From Eucommia ulmoides (taxonomy: Eukaryota; Streptophyta; Magnoliopsida; Garryales; Eucommiaceae): 64,000 nt of DNA. The notes under the pieces were generated by a model. The model worked only from the letters and a program-made list of their open reading frames with translations. It did not search any database and was not told the origin of the DNA. The DNA is taken from assembly GCA_016647705.1 (NCBI GenBank), contig CM028335.1, positions 10,616,905-10,680,904 of the forward strand, written 5' to 3'. Shown in pieces: positions 10,111 through 23,604 of the stretch (within the stretch, counting starts at the first letter, position 1; each line of letters opens with the position of its first letter). Made by a program: the position numbers and the translations under genes.

Positions 10111-12174
10111 ATTGTGACATTTTCTTTTTGCTTGAAATCTTAACTTATTTTATTGGAGGGTTCGGTTTGTTGGAGTGAGATTGTTGAGTTTTTTATTTTT
10201 TATTTAATTTATTATTATAGGTTTTTATTATTTATTAATTTAGTTTTTTATTTTGTTTTGGAGCCACTCTTTTTTTTTAGTCTGTAACTTATTTTTCAGG
10301 AATATCCAACTACAAATTCAACATAATGGAATGAATCTCGAAAATGAAGGACAAAAAATGGCAAGCGAATTATTTTAAAGAGAATATATATATATAAAAT
10401 AATATCCACAATATTTACATTTGATCCCCTATAATAATTTTTTGCTCCATCATAGTTTCTTTGGAATAGAAATTGTTTCCAAATAGTTGTATTTACCATA
10501 TGTACATTGGTTTTATGGAGAGATTTGATAAATATATGAAATTTATAAATGATGGGATTTTAAAATTCTGAATTTTAAAATCTCATCATTTATAAGTACC
10601 TTGTTGGATGATTTTTTTTCAAATGTAGAATTTAATTGTGTAATTTCGTAATTTTCTTATTTGGTAGACAAGTATTTGTACGAAGAATTTTAAAATCTAT
10701 TAATTTTTTTTTAATAAAAAACATGAAAACATATCTCATATTATAATTTTTAATTAGTAAGTTAATAATATAATTTTTATATCTATTTTAGTAATATACA
10801 TTATTATTTTAATAATAAATAATATGATTTTTGTACCTAAAAATAAAATATATAGGGAGATGAGAGAATTTTGAAATTCATATATTTATAAAATAAAAAA
10901 TAGGATTGAAGTAAAATGGATGAGGAATTGAAAAAATGACAAATTCTCTCTTGAAAAGATTTAAAAATAACATGTGTTTTGAAGATATTTACAAATTCTT
11001 CTTATTCTCCTATTTTATAAATAAATGAATTTTATAATTCTCTCCTAATAATACCTAAATAAAGAATTTGTAAAAATGAATTTGTGAAATCCTTTGAACA
11101 GATGAAATCTCTTCCCTAAATTCCTTACCCAAACGCAACCTAACTTATTTGGAGTCCAAGTCTCTTAAGCTTATCTCTACACCTATATAAAACCTTCAAT
11201 ATTGTATAGACTTGTCTAACATATCTCTCGTACTTTATATATGATTTCTCTATCTTTTTTCTTCCTTGTGGGTTCCTTCATCTATAAATTAACAGCAATT
11301 CACTGCTCATTTGTTCGCTTTCGCCATTGTTTCACATATTCTTTACATCGTCCAAATTGCAAACAAAATTCATCAAACATTGCATGCGCCGCCTATAATT
11401 TCAACAATATTTAAAGGTTTTTCCATCGCCGAAATTGCTAACAAATTACTGGTCTAGAATTCTTAATCCAAGGCGATTCAAAAAAGACCAACCTCGTCGT
11501 CGTCAGATCACCCACGTGCCCTTAAGCACACATCACTAACATGTTTACGTCATGCCTTTGCCACGTCAGTGCCACTTCATCAGCCACCACATCACCTGAT
11601 TCTGCCATGTCAGCTGTGGTCAAATAATTGGACCGGTTCAATACTTCCTTTAGTTGTTTTCAAACCAATTCTTGATGTTTTGAGATCAGTTCCGACTGTT
11701 AATATTTTAATGGCGATCTTAGTTTCTTAAAACTTAGATCTAGAAGTGTGATTCCTTCTACATCTTTTATTTGATTTGGTTCACCATTTTGATTTGCTTG
11801 GTTCAAGGTTCCATTGATCGGTTCTTCACTACATGAGACTGATTCCTCGGTAATTTGATCCCTAATTGTATCTGTAGCCGTCGTTTCTTCAGATGTGGAT
11901 CATATAATATACTTGTTTCTCTTTATATTGTTGATATGATTCGATGCCTACACGTCATAGGATGTCTAAACCTGACTCTTCACTTGTTGTTCCTACTGCC
12001 AACAAGGGTTTAGATCCTGCCTCTACTATTGTTTCCCTCTCTATTGACAATCTTGCATCACCTATCAAATATTTTCTCTCTAGTTCTAATACGAACTTTT
12101 CTCTAACTCTATCACTCACTATAGGTAATTTATCTTGATTTTTTTTTTTATTTTGCCTGTTGTGAACATATGAC
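10111..12174. other. AT-rich intergenic DNA with a long palindrome
   Basis: The main feature is a palindrome at 10543-10595: two 25-base arms (left arm TTATAAATGATGGGATTTTA...) around a 3-base loop, 24 of 25 pairing. The remainder to about 11130 is AT-rich and ends in CCCAAACGCAACC, a word often seen at plant MITE ends, but no matching left end was found. At 11480-12140 the DNA is more balanced, with a 64-codon open frame at 11944 that I do not recognise. Confidence 0.5.
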
Positions 12175-13750
12175 ACCTATGTTGGTACCAGGACTACATT
12201 ATGGTGCCACCAGATATGAGTAATTGGGTTACACAAGCAAAACTTGTAATTATAAACCCTAAACTTGTAACGTTGGTGAAGGAATCGGATATTAAAATTA
12301 AACACTAGATTTACATAACGAAATATAAAAAATGAAATCACTCATGTTCCCCTAATTTGGATATATTCGTATTAATATAAAACAAATAAAAGAGGCAAAA
12401 TTAAATCCCATTTAATTGATTACCTCTTTCGGTTCTTTAGCACAAAACTGGTAATTCCCGATGGATGATTTGAGAACGCTCTTCCAGAAGCGACTTGATC
12501 TGATCGGGTTCCAGTAACAAATGTTCGATTATCTTAGAAGGAACACAAGTGTCTTACCTCTAACAGTATCTACTCACAAAAGTTAGATATGATACTGATA
12601 TTGGGATTTCTAAGAAACTAAGGTTGATCTGATTCTAATTCTAATTCTAATTCCAAGAAACTAAGGTTGATTTGATTGGAATCTAGTTATTAATAAGATT
12701 CAAATAAGTAGAATAAAGACATTAATAACAAAGGTAGACAATTTTGGGAGTGACCATCTTTTCTCTCCTAGGGGGCAGCCATTAAAGGGCCATTGAGGAT
12801 TCAAAACCAATGATCCCTTCTTTTCTTATTTGTACTTTGGCCCCCAAACTTATAGAAGTTCATTATTACTTCCTATTTCTTTTTCTAGGACTTTACTAAC
12901 TTCTATTTTTCATTTTTGTGTGACCCATTAGGTTAATACTAAAACCCAGAAGGAGAAATTAATTAATTAATTTACTAATCAATTAGAATTGAAATAATTC
13001 TAATTTTGTCATTTCACGAGAAAATACTTTTGCCCAAGCATTTTATTTGACTATGAGTCACGTCTACCTACATATCACAATCATGTCCAATTGATAGGAA
13101 TTTCACCAAGAAAATCTACTCAGGTATGATTTTTGCGTTATACGATCTCTTTATCTTGTATTTCCAAAAGGACCAACATGGTATAAATTTAGTCAAAAAT
13201 CTTCAGTCCAATCATATTTATATTGATTGATAATATATTTCGTTGTAATACTAATTGGAATATCATTTAAACCTTCACATTGCTCTGGCCATAGATTTGG
13301 ATAAACTATATTAAATTGAATCACATAGGATACATTTTTTTTTTTTGCTGAGAGTGATAGATCTCATCTTGTATACTCATATATTCACATGTATGTCTCA
13401 GTATACCCAATGAATACCTCCGAAGTCTCATGGTTAGAGTATAATACTCAGTATTATCAAAGTATAGCAACATATACATGTAACATACAGTACCTTAAGT
13501 CAAAAGATCACAATACAATTATATCTCAGATATCTTATTTTGACATTGAGCAAATCTACCATGTAGAATATCAAGGATGATCATGTTCGGTCCCTTACTA
13601 TACTATCAAGTCCCCTTGGGGTTGTTCTAACATTTCATACTAACGATTTGAGACTCACCACTCTCAAAAGAGAAAATAATAGAACAAGCTATCCTAGATC
13701 ATTAATGACCAAATTTCAACAATTCAATACCGACTAGAAACAATTAAGAA
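12175..13750. repeat. Composite repeat copy A, left part
   Basis: From about 13105 this runs collinear with 51080-51720 in copy B (GGTATGATTTTTGC, ATTGATAATATA, TTGCTGAGAGT, TTATCAAAGTATA and many other shared words). Weaker similarity, including ACTTGTAAT and CTAAACTTGTAAC, links 12180-12290 with 50630-50730. Near the left end is a version of the GGTGGCACC...GGTGCCACC motif found at several places in both copies. The copy is interrupted at 13750 by copia element C1 and resumes at 37596. Confidence 0.65.
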
Positions 13751-16700
13751 TGTTAATCTCGAGATTTTGATGGACAATTAAATATTGATATTTTTTGTGG
13801 AACTAATGAATTTGTTAAGTGTTTCAGTTTATAAGTTCCATTGAAGATATTATCATGGAGAAGTTGAGATGAATGTGATGGATGCTAAAGAGACTAACAA
13901 AGATGATGGACGTTAAGAGACTGAAGACTTTGAAGAACCTAGGGAAAAATAACTCATGTTAAATTTTTACTCTTAATGTATCCCGATTAGGATCACACAC
14001 GACACAAAATATTTTTTACAATTATATGTATTTTTAATAGAATTCTAATAAGTTAACATACTTGCTCCTATGTGAAATTGAAGAAGAAATATTATTTTAA
14101 GAAAAATTAGATCAAAATTGAATTTAAGTGTTAGTGGAGTTCACCGAGAAAAGAAATCGGTTAAAAAGGCAAAAACATCGAAGAAATTGAAATTAAAAAC
14201 GAATTAAGAAATAAGCACAGCTCGATCGGTCGACCTACATAGGACGTCTGGTCAACCGATGAGAAGGTGAAATAATTGAGCAGTCTTTGAATCGTTTGGT
14301 CGACAGATAGGTCAACCTATGGGAATTAGCTAAACGTTCTGAATAATTTGGTCGACAACTAGATCGACCTATGGTCAAAAGAGGAAGTCTCTGAATCGTT
14401 AGGTCGATAGACAAAGTTGAGAGTTCGACTTGTGAAACTTACTGAATCATTCGGTCGACAGACGAAAAAACAGAGGTCAACCTATGGGCGTAGAGTTTTT
14501 GGCTTGGGCTACATCCTGAATCGGGCAGTCGACTTATGCCTTCTGGTCGGTCAACCGATGGACAGTTTCAGGATTCGAGAATTTCATGATTTTGATTCAA
14601 AAAGTAGCCGTTACTAGCTATTTTATGGTTAGGATATAAGAGATATCTTAGGGATCTAATGGAATTTAAGATATGTGATTGATATTTTCTTATCCCTATA
14701 GATATGGTTCAAGTATTTTGATTATTTCTCAATTTGGTTCATGTAATTCTTTTTATCCTATCTAATTGAGTTTGAGAAAATGTTTGAGGTACTTAATTGA
14801 ACATTTTAAAAGTTATAATTGAGTAAATTATAACAGGATTAAGTCATAATGATATAAGTGGTCTATTAGTGTTATTTAATGTCATGATATATGGGAACTA
14901 GCCGTTGGAGGTTTTGTTCTAATTCCATATAAATAAACCTATGTTTTTGAGGTTTCAATAATCCCAATCATTCATATCTTAAGAGTTATTCAGTACTTGT
15001 GCTTTCTAAGAGTGATCATTCTGAAATCATACTGAGTGTATTGTATTCTTGAGAAGATTTGGTGTGGATTATTGCTACTGCCGACTTGAAGTTTCATTGC
15101 TAATCATTCTTTATTCAGTAGATTTCTGGTGAGATCATTCCAAGATTTTTGCTATTAACTATTGTGTGATATTATTGTTTAATACTTGGAATTTTGATAT
15201 TTGGAATCATTTTTTTTTTTCTGATTTTTAAATTGAAAATTATTTTGAAACGATTTCTTGAGAAAATCTGATTACGTATTAAATTGCTTCCTTCCTGTGT
15301 TTTTATTAAAATCAAAATTTGAAATTCTCATTGTATTTTTATCACTAGTATCGGGACATTAATTGAGTTCAAATTTATCTGGAGTAGTAGAAGCTCCGAG
15401 TAGGAAAAAGACTTATCAATTTTATAATTGGTGAGTTGTGTGTCAGATTAGATACTATTGGAAGTATCTAATTAGGGGTAGCTGGTTTCAATCTCTTCCG
15501 GTAAAAAGATTGTGGTTTTGATCTTTACCTAGTGATAGCAGAATATTACGTCACTACTTTCACCGCAAGTGTACGAGTCAAGTTTTATAGAATAGTGAAT
15601 GAGAAGGGTTATCGTATCCACAGAGATTAGATAAATTATCGCTAAATACCGCGATTGTCATAACCGAACTTTATTTAGGAGATAAAAATTGAGTTTTTGT
15701 TTTTATAAATAATATATTAAATTAACAATTAATTAAACTATAATGCTAAATATATTATATGAGAATAGATTATCTAGGGATTAACTTCGTTTACTTATAC
15801 GTGTTTAATCCAATCTAGTTTACATTGATGGTATTCAAACTATCCGACAATCTAGGTATTGAAAACTCACTCATTACCTCTCCCGAGTGTAAAGTGAATG
15901 AATATGAGATTTCGCGTCAACGCCGAAGTCCCCCTCAAGCACCTATACCACACTTGGTCACATGAGTCTCGCCCAAACCTCATGGATTGCATACTTTCTA
16001 ATATCCTCCCGGGTCATTAGATCATCGCGTTGTGTTTAAACCCTAATCCGAATTCGGGGTTACCTCTCCTGAGTGTCAAACCCCAATTTTTCAAACCAAC
16101 CAAAATATCATAACAAACGTATAATGGAAGTAATAAAATGGTAAATACAATCGGATATACATGAACAACTATTAACGAAACATCGATTTAGACAAACAAC
16201 ATTTTCATGAACTCAATCAAATCTCTAGACAATAGATACTTAATTACTCATGATCATAACCCAATATTCAACATTACATAAGAATAATATCATCATACAA
16301 GCTACAAAGTTTAAGAACAAAGAGAGAAACAAGAAAATGAAAGCAAATCTGTGAAGTAGAGTGTTCTACTTCTACAAAATCGGCTTCAATCTGGTTTCCT
16401 CTTCTCCTCTTGATAATTTCTCCTTTTGGTTTTTTATCTTGAGCTCTCAAGTATCTCAAAAATGTCCTAAAAACGTGTTAGGTTTGATGGGGATGAGTGG
16501 GATCAAGTAGAGGATGCAAAAATATCTCAAAATATTAAGAAAAATACTTTACAGGTGGTGTCGGACCGCTGCAGCAGTGCTTCCCACCGCTGCAGCGGTG
16601 AAAGGACAGTAAACTCACTGTTGGATCACTGCTGCAGTGGTGGAAAAGTTCGCTGCAGTGGTGGTCCAGGCAGTGCAGACACCAGATTCTTCGTTTGACC

Positions 16701-17542
16701 ATAACTTTCTTGTCCGAACTCCGATTGAAGTGATTAAAAAACCTATGGAAATATAAGAGAGAGATATACAACTTCAATGTTTTATATGTTTCCAACATAG
16801 AATTTCATAATGTTCAAAATTGGTCTTGAAGTTACTACACCTGTACAGGATTTGCATCTTTTTACCCATTTATTCAAAAACCTATAAAACAATACAAAAA
16901 CACATTAAACTAACAAAAGTGCTTGAAAACACACAAATATTTGAATCTAAAAGTACTTAATTTGTTGGTAAATAAACCACTTATCACCTAGCGTACAAAA
17001 AGATTAGGTGTTAATTCTTTTTGAATAAAATTAATTTTGAATGAATTTGTAACAATTTAATCCTTATCGGATAAAAAGATACTTGGAGTGATTTTTGTAT
17101 GAAGTTTAATTATTAGTCTAAGTATAAAAGAATTAGGTTAATCTTTAACTTGAGAAAAATATAGGGTTATTCCTGAGACTGTGAAAATGAATTATAAAGG
17201 TTGATTCTGAATCTGCGAAAATAATAATTTGTAATGGTTTGGTTCCTACCTGGTTAAAGGGATCATAGTGATTAGTGGGTGCAACTCTCCATGGAGCTCG
17301 GGGGACTGGATTAGCTAAGAATAACTTGGTGAACCAGTATAAATTTTTGATGTGCTACTTTATTTACATTTTTTATATTTTATTATTTGGTGTGCACTTA
17401 GTTGATAATACTTATCCACTTCTATAAAGATAATAATTAATTTAGGATAAAATTAATTATTTAATTTTTTGAAGTATTATTATTTGATAATTTTTATTAC
17501 TACCCAATTCACCCCTCTCTTGGGTAACTCACTAGGCTAACA
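13751..17542 (+). repeat. 5' LTR of C1
   Basis: It begins TGTTAATCTCGAG and ends GGCTAACA. Apart from the inserted solo LTR it is about 2.33 kb, matching the 3' LTR. At 14220-14560 it holds a cluster of GGTCGACC/GGTCAACC words, repeated at irregular spacing, that recurs in the 3' LTR. Confidence 0.85.
15533..16986 (-). mobile_element. Solo LTR inserted in the 5' LTR of C1
   Basis: TGATAGCAG...ACTTATCA is flanked by a perfect 5-bp duplication CCTAG (15528-15532 and 16987-16991). The 3' LTR of C1 shows the empty site at about 37042-37050. Read on the minus strand, the middle part (about 15840-16100) shares GACACTC.GGAGAGGTAACCCCG, GACCC.GGAGG and ACACTCGGGAGAGGTA with the LTRs of G1. It is therefore an antisense LTR of a related gypsy family. 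No internal region remains. A GC-richer patch at 16555-16672 repeats CGCTGCAG and GCAGTGGTGG. Confidence 0.85.
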
Positions 17543-19124
17543 ATTGACATCAGAGTTGGTTTAGCTCGATACACTAAGCTAACAAAGATCACATGGCGTA
17601 CACAATAAGCACACTAGCTGAGGGGCAGTTTATGCACCAACCACATTTGTTTGCAGGTGAAAATTATGCATTCTAGAAGGACATAATGATTGTTTTTCTT
17701 CAGGCACAAATTATGACATGTGACTAGTAATTGAGGATGGTCCATTTGTCCCTATGGAAAATGAAGTCGAGAAGAAGAAAGAGCAGCTAACTGCTTTCGA
17801 TAACCAGAAACTTTCTATAAACTCTCAAGCTATTAATGTCTTATTTTGTTCTTTAGATGCTAATGAATACTCGAGAGTTTCAAGTTGTAAATCGACAAAG
17901 GAAATGTGGGACAACTTACAGGTTACCCACGAAGGGACAAGTCAAGTGAAGCAGTCGAAAATCAACATTTTTATCAGGCAGTTTGAACTATTCAAAATGG
18001 GAGAAAATGAATCGATTCGAGAGATGTATACTCGGTTAAATAACATCTGCAATCACTTGAGCCAACTTAGAAAGTCATACTCCATGGAGGACAAAGTTCG
18101 AAAGATTCTAAGATCTTTAACCAAAGTATGGGAGCCGAAGGTGACCGCAATTGAGAAAGCTAAGGACCTTTCCAAATACGAAATTGATGACCTCATTGGC
18201 AACCTGATGATGCATGAAACGGTGATTTGAGGATATGAGGATGACACTGGAAACAACAAAAAGAAATCCTTGGCACTAAAGGCTCAAAAAAACTGAAGAA
18301 GAAGATGATAGTGACGATGTAAGTCTTGGCAGTGAACAAGAAAAAGATGTGGCGTTTCTCAAGAAGAATTTTAGAAGAATGACCCGGCGTATATTCCATG
18401 GGAGAAGAAATTTTAACATGAATAATGTGGAATGCTACAATTGTCACTAGACCGGTTACTTTCAAACTGATTGTCCCTAACCGAAGAAGGATAAATAAAA
18501 TGAGAAGAAAAGAAAAGTGAAGAAGAAAGAAAGAAAAACAAAAAGAAGTCCATGAGAGCTACTTGGGATAATAGCGAATCGAGTAGCTCGAAAAAATTAG
18601 AAAGTGGAGAAACATCTATGTTTGCATTGATGGCCACTGATGATGAGGTAACAAAATGTTCAAGTTTTTGTCATTTAGATTTTGATGAATTGTTTAATAT
18701 TTATCAAGAACTTACACATGATTATAAAAACCAGTGTTCTAAAATAAATGTTTTTCAAAGTACAATTAACACATTAAACAAGCAAGTAATTGACTATGAA
18801 TATGAAAACAATGAATTGAAATCCAAGATGTTGGATTTACATTAAATTGTTCTCAAATTCACCGGCGATGAGAATAACTTGAAAATGTTTTTGGAAAGCT
18901 CACGTGGTATTTTTGATAAAGCCGATATTGGGTTTCAGAAATATCTTAAGCAAAAATATTTTCATAAATTCTTTTATGAAACCAGAGGTCTTATTAGATG
19001 TTTTAAATGTAATGTTCTGGGGCATACTATTCGTAGATATTTTGCTAAACTATCTAACTGCAGGCAAGTTTGGGTTCCAAAAAGAACTAAGGTTGTCCCG
19101 ACTAACAAGATCGGACCCACTTAG
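17543..19124 (+). mobile_element. C1 leader and gag region
   Basis: The leader carries the degenerate tRNA-primer site directly after the LTR. The gag region starts at the ATG at 17593. It contains the copia-type gag core (STKEMWDNLQVTHEGT, MYTRLNNICNHLSQL, KYEIDDLIGNLMMHE) at about 17750-18230 and a CCHC-type knuckle (CFKCNVLGH) near 18993. The region is a fossil and is not intact. Confidence 0.85.
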
Positions 19125-20036
19125 ACTAGGTACCATTTATGAACTATTTGAAGTGCTTCTTGCAAGTTATTCTAAAAGCATTGATAAGTAAAGACAAATG
19201 GTTCCTGGACATCAGTTGTTCTCGACACATGATGGGAGATAAAGCAAAATTCACATATTTGACACCTAAAGATAGAGGTCATGTGACATTTAGAGACAAT
19301 GCAAAGAGTAAAATTATCGGTATAGGTAATATCAGTAATGGTACTACTGTTATTAAATATGTGTTACTAGTTGATAGTCTTAAACATAGTTTACTTAGTA
19401 TAAGTTAACTATGTGACAAGGGCTATCATGTCATATTTGATCATGATAAATGCATTATTAAAAATAGACATGATAGTAGTATCCTGTTACTTGCATCACG
19501 TTTTGAGAATGTCTATACTTGCTCATTTGATGATTTTACTTCTCAAAATTTATCATGTTTGAATGCTTTATCTGAGAATAGTTGGTTATGGCATAGGAGA
19601 CTTGAGTATGCTAGTATGGAGTTGATTTTTAATTTATCTAAGAAGAGTCTCGTACGTGGTTTACCTGATTTGAAATTTGTAAAAAATATAGTATGTGATG
19701 CATGTCAATTAGACAAACAATCTAGATCATCATTTAAGAAAAAGATGCACACGTCCATGTCTAAATATCTTGAAATGTTCCATCTTGATTTGTTTGGTCT
19801 AAACTCTGTTACTAGTCTGGGTGGTAAGTTTTATACTTTTGTAATAGTTGATGATTGTTCTAGACTTATCTGAGAATTTTTTCTTGCTAAAAAGAGTGAG
19901 GTTGCTTCTGTGTTTGCTGAATTTTGTAAACGTGTTCAAAATAAGAAGCAATGCTCTATTATTAACATTCATAGTGACAAAGGAAAAAAGTTTAAAAATG
20001 ATGATGTTATTAATTACTGTGATGAGCATAGTTATG
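19125..20036 (+). mobile_element. C1 protease and first part of integrase
   Basis: KWFLDISCSRHM near 19197 is the copia protease active-site neighbourhood. WLWHRRLEYASMELI near 19585 is the pre-integrase zinc-binding segment, followed by the integrase core start (HLDLFGLNSVTSLGGKFYTF) near 19780. The region stops abruptly at 20036, where G1 is inserted, and resumes at 32757. Confidence 0.85.
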
Positions 20037-21676
20037 TGATAGGTTTAAAATACCTATTTGCCAATTTTCGAGTGTTTTTATTAATATTTTAATTGCGTTT
20101 TAGTTGTTTTTATATAATTCAGGTGTAGGGACGTAAACAATTGACAAATCGTGCGAAATAATGGGAAAAAAGGTAAAGAAAAGATGAAAAAAATTGAGAT
20201 TTCAAGACCAGCTGAAATCCGCCTAGGCGAAGAAACTACCGCCCAAGCGAAATTTCATCAGAAGGATAGAGTGCTGAAGTGCTGAAATCCGCCTAGGCGA
20301 ATAAACCACCGCCTAGGCGGAATTCCGTCAGAAGGTTGGAGCATTGAAATCTGCCTAGGTGAAGAAACCACCGCCTAGGAGAAATTCAGTCAGAGAGTTG
20401 GACTGCAGCCAGCCACCTAAGCGAAGAAACTACCGCCTAGGCAAAAATCAGTCAGAATGAAAGAAGTTTATCCTCGCCTAGGCGAAGAAACCACTGCCTA
20501 GGCAGATTTCTAACTGACTTAATCTTCGCCTAGGCGAAGAAACTACCGCCTAGGCGAAAATCAGTCAGAATGAAAGAAGTTTATCCTCCGCCTAGGCGAA
20601 GAAACCACTGCCTAGGCAGATTTCTAACCGACTTAATCTTCGCCTAGGCGAAGAAACTACCGCCTAGGCAAAATTCTCAAAACAAGGAAAAATATCTTTT
20701 TAGGTATTTTTGAAACCTTAGGCCTATATATACCCCTTGCCCACGTCTGAAAGTGGTTGTTAAGCATCCCTAACCCTAATATAGAGTTCTTAAGCTATCT
20801 TTGAGAGTTCAAGGAGGAGATTCATCATTTGGGCAAAGAGGAATCATTTGTGGAGCCATTAATAGTAACAGTGGACCATTCTAATCTCAGATTTGATCGT
20901 TCTTCTCTTGTTTTTATCTTTGTAATTACTTTTCCATATCTAATGATGTTGAATCACTTTTGTTTTTGTATGGTATATGGCTAAGATCATGTAGTATTAG
21001 TTAAATGTTACTTAGGTGTTGTTGAAATCATGTAAATGCTAGTTTGAATGAATTAATGTTTCTTTAATGGATGTTTGTCTAAATCCGATTGTGTTTACCG
21101 TTATTCTTGATATTATGCTTGTATTGATAAACCGAGAATACGGGGTTTGACACTCGGGAGAGGTAACCCCGGATTCGGACTAGGATAAACGCAACGTGAC
21201 GTTTTAATGACCCAGGAGGGCGTTAGAACGTATGTAATCCATGACGTTGGCTCAAGACTCAAGCGACCTAGGGTCGTTAAGGCGTTGAGGGGGACTTCTT
21301 CGTTAACACGAAGTCGTGTAACCTCCCGTCTTACACTCGGGAGAGGTAGTGGAGGAGTTGTAGATACAGAGATAATCAGAATAGATAAATACCGTTATAG
21401 CTAACTAAATGAAGTCAAATATGTATTATGTGAAAGAAATCAATACCTAAGTAATTAGAACTAACCTAATAGTTGTCATTTATCTTAGTAGATTAAATAG
21501 AATACAAACAATTCGTGAAAAATCGGGATAATATGAGACTATGTCAATCACAATATTCAACTAAATTACACATGTTCCCAGTGGAACGATATCTGATCTC
21601 ATGATCACTATATTAAAACTAGACCTCGTATACTTACGATGAGTCATTACGCGAGAGATGAAATCCTCGACGTACA
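20037..21676 (+). repeat. 5' LTR of G1
   Basis: This 1,640-base LTR contains about eight units of a roughly 50-70-base repeat (20218-20675). Each unit carries two GCCTAGGC palindromes or near-palindromes separated by GAAGAAAC. Downstream is the pair of ACACTCGGGAGAGGTA words also found in the solo LTR at 15533. Confidence 0.9.
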
Positions 21677-23460
21677 AGTTTTTGGCGCCGTTGCTGGGGA
21701 TACGGTGTTTTTAATTTAGGCTGATATTGTGATCAAGTAGTTGAATGTTAATCACGATAATTCTTTTGCTTTTAATTTCATTCAATCCATTTGTTTATTT
21801 GATTTATTTGTTTGAACTGAACAATGCATGCGGCGTAGTAAAAGAATACGTAAACAGAAAGAAGAACAATCTACTACTATGGCCGGTGGAGGTGAAAACG
21901 TCCTGCAACCGCTGGAGCTGCAGGCATTCCAGCCTCGGAACCAGAGCGCCCACAAAAAGTCCTTAGGGATTATTATCGACCATTTATGCTAGATAATTAT
22001 TTAGGCATCCGGAGGCAACCGATCCAGGCGAACAATTTCGAGTTTAAGCCCACCCTGATCAATATGGTTTAACAAAACCAATATGGCAGGAATCTTCATG
22101 ACGATCCCAATGTCTATTTGGCCACTTTTCTGGAGATATGTGATATTGTGAAGATAAATAAAGTTGCTGAGGATGTTATCCATTTGCGGTTATTCCCATT
22201 CTCATTGCGTGATAGAGCACGGGGTTGGTTCCAATCTATCCAACCGGGAAGCATAAATACTTGGGAGGACCTTGCTCAAAGGTTCCTTACTAAGTTCTTT
22301 CCGCCTTCCAAGACTTCTCAGCTCCGAGGCGAGATTGTGTAGTTTCGCCAAAGAGATTTTGAGCCGTTATTTGAAGCGTAGGAGCGATTCAAGGATTTAT
22401 TGTGAAGGTTCCCTCAACATGGGTATCAGGATTGGTTTCAAACCCAATTTTTTTACAACGGGTTGGATGACCAAACCAGAACGATCGTTGATGCTGCCTT
22501 GGGAGGATCATTATTGTCTAAAACCCCGACCGAAGCTAATGCATTATTGGAAGAAATGGCGGCTAATAATTACCAATGGCCGAATGAGAGGAACATGGGA
22601 AGAATAGTTTATTCTATTTAAGAATATGACCATATCGTAACTTTATCGGCCCAAGTGTCCAAGCTCTCGGAACAATTGGTCACCTTGTTTACTAAAGACA
22701 CTTTGTCAAGTCATGGAGAAGAGAATGTTGCAAGTTGTTCTCAAACTGGATTGGATAATGAGTTTGAGGAATGTCATTTTCTGCACAATCAAGCCTATAC
22801 TTTCAGGCCGCTACCGACATTCCAACTCATTACAATCTTAGACTTCGCAATCATGAGAACTTCTCTTATGCGAATAACCAGAACTCTTTGCGGCCATCTC
22901 CGGGATATGGAAATCAAGCTCCGGGATATCCAATGCAATCCAATTGACAAATGCAACAACCACCGATGCATAATCTAAAATCAAATTTGGATGAAGTGTT
23001 GGGTTTGTTTATGGAGGAAACTCATATTATGATGCGTGAGACGCATAACCGGCCGAACAAACATGAAACATGGCTTGACTCGATTGATACAACTTGTACA
23101 AACACCAATGCCATGATGAAGTCTTTAGAAACTCAAATCGCGCAGCTTGCTAGATCCATCCAAGAGCAACAAAAGGGGAAGTTTCCAAGAAACACGGAAA
23201 CCAACCCTAGATAATGCAAGGCGATTAAGTTGAGGAGCGAAAGAGAAGTGGAGGTGAGCAAGCCGATGGAAAATGAGCCGGGAGTGAGTTATGAGTTTCA
23301 TCACGATGAACCAAGAACAAATGTGGAGGAGGAAGTTGAAGAGAAAATCGATGAAAGAAAGGAGAAGTCGAATGAAGACAAAAAGAGAGACATGAATGAG
23401 GAGGATAACCAAGAGAAAGTCGAGGAGAGAAGAAGAGATGGAAGGGTGATGTAGGGACGA
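21677..23460 (+). mobile_element. G1 primer site and gag region
   Basis: After the primer site (from about 21682) comes a retrotransposon gag core near 22170-22335 (LFPFSLRDRARGWFQ, INTWEDLAQRFLTKFFPPSK), typical of Athila/gypsy gag. A lysine/glutamate-rich segment lies at 23230-23450. The region is a fossil, not intact. Confidence 0.85.
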
Positions 23461-23604
23461 GTAATATTTTCAAAAAATCCACCAATTCTAACTATGCCAT
23501 TTCCATATCGTCAAAGATTCCAAAAGAGGAAGTTGGATTCATAATTTGAAAAATTTCTTAAAATCTTCAAGAAAATTCACATCAACATTCTTTTTGCGGA
23601 TGCA

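Noticed and set aside
14417-14617. Similar 66-codon frames at 14417 and 35903
   Set aside because: They match each other only because they are the same place in the two LTRs of C1; LTRs do not encode a conserved protein here.
20218-20675. Regularly spaced repeat array resembling a CRISPR
   Set aside because: Units are palindromic, vary in sequence and spacing, lie inside an LTR and are mirrored in the other LTR. The genome is a plant nuclear one.
21207-21404. 65-codon frame in the G1 5' LTR
   Set aside because: Not kept in the 3' LTR as an equivalent frame, and no protein similarity; part of the non-coding LTR.
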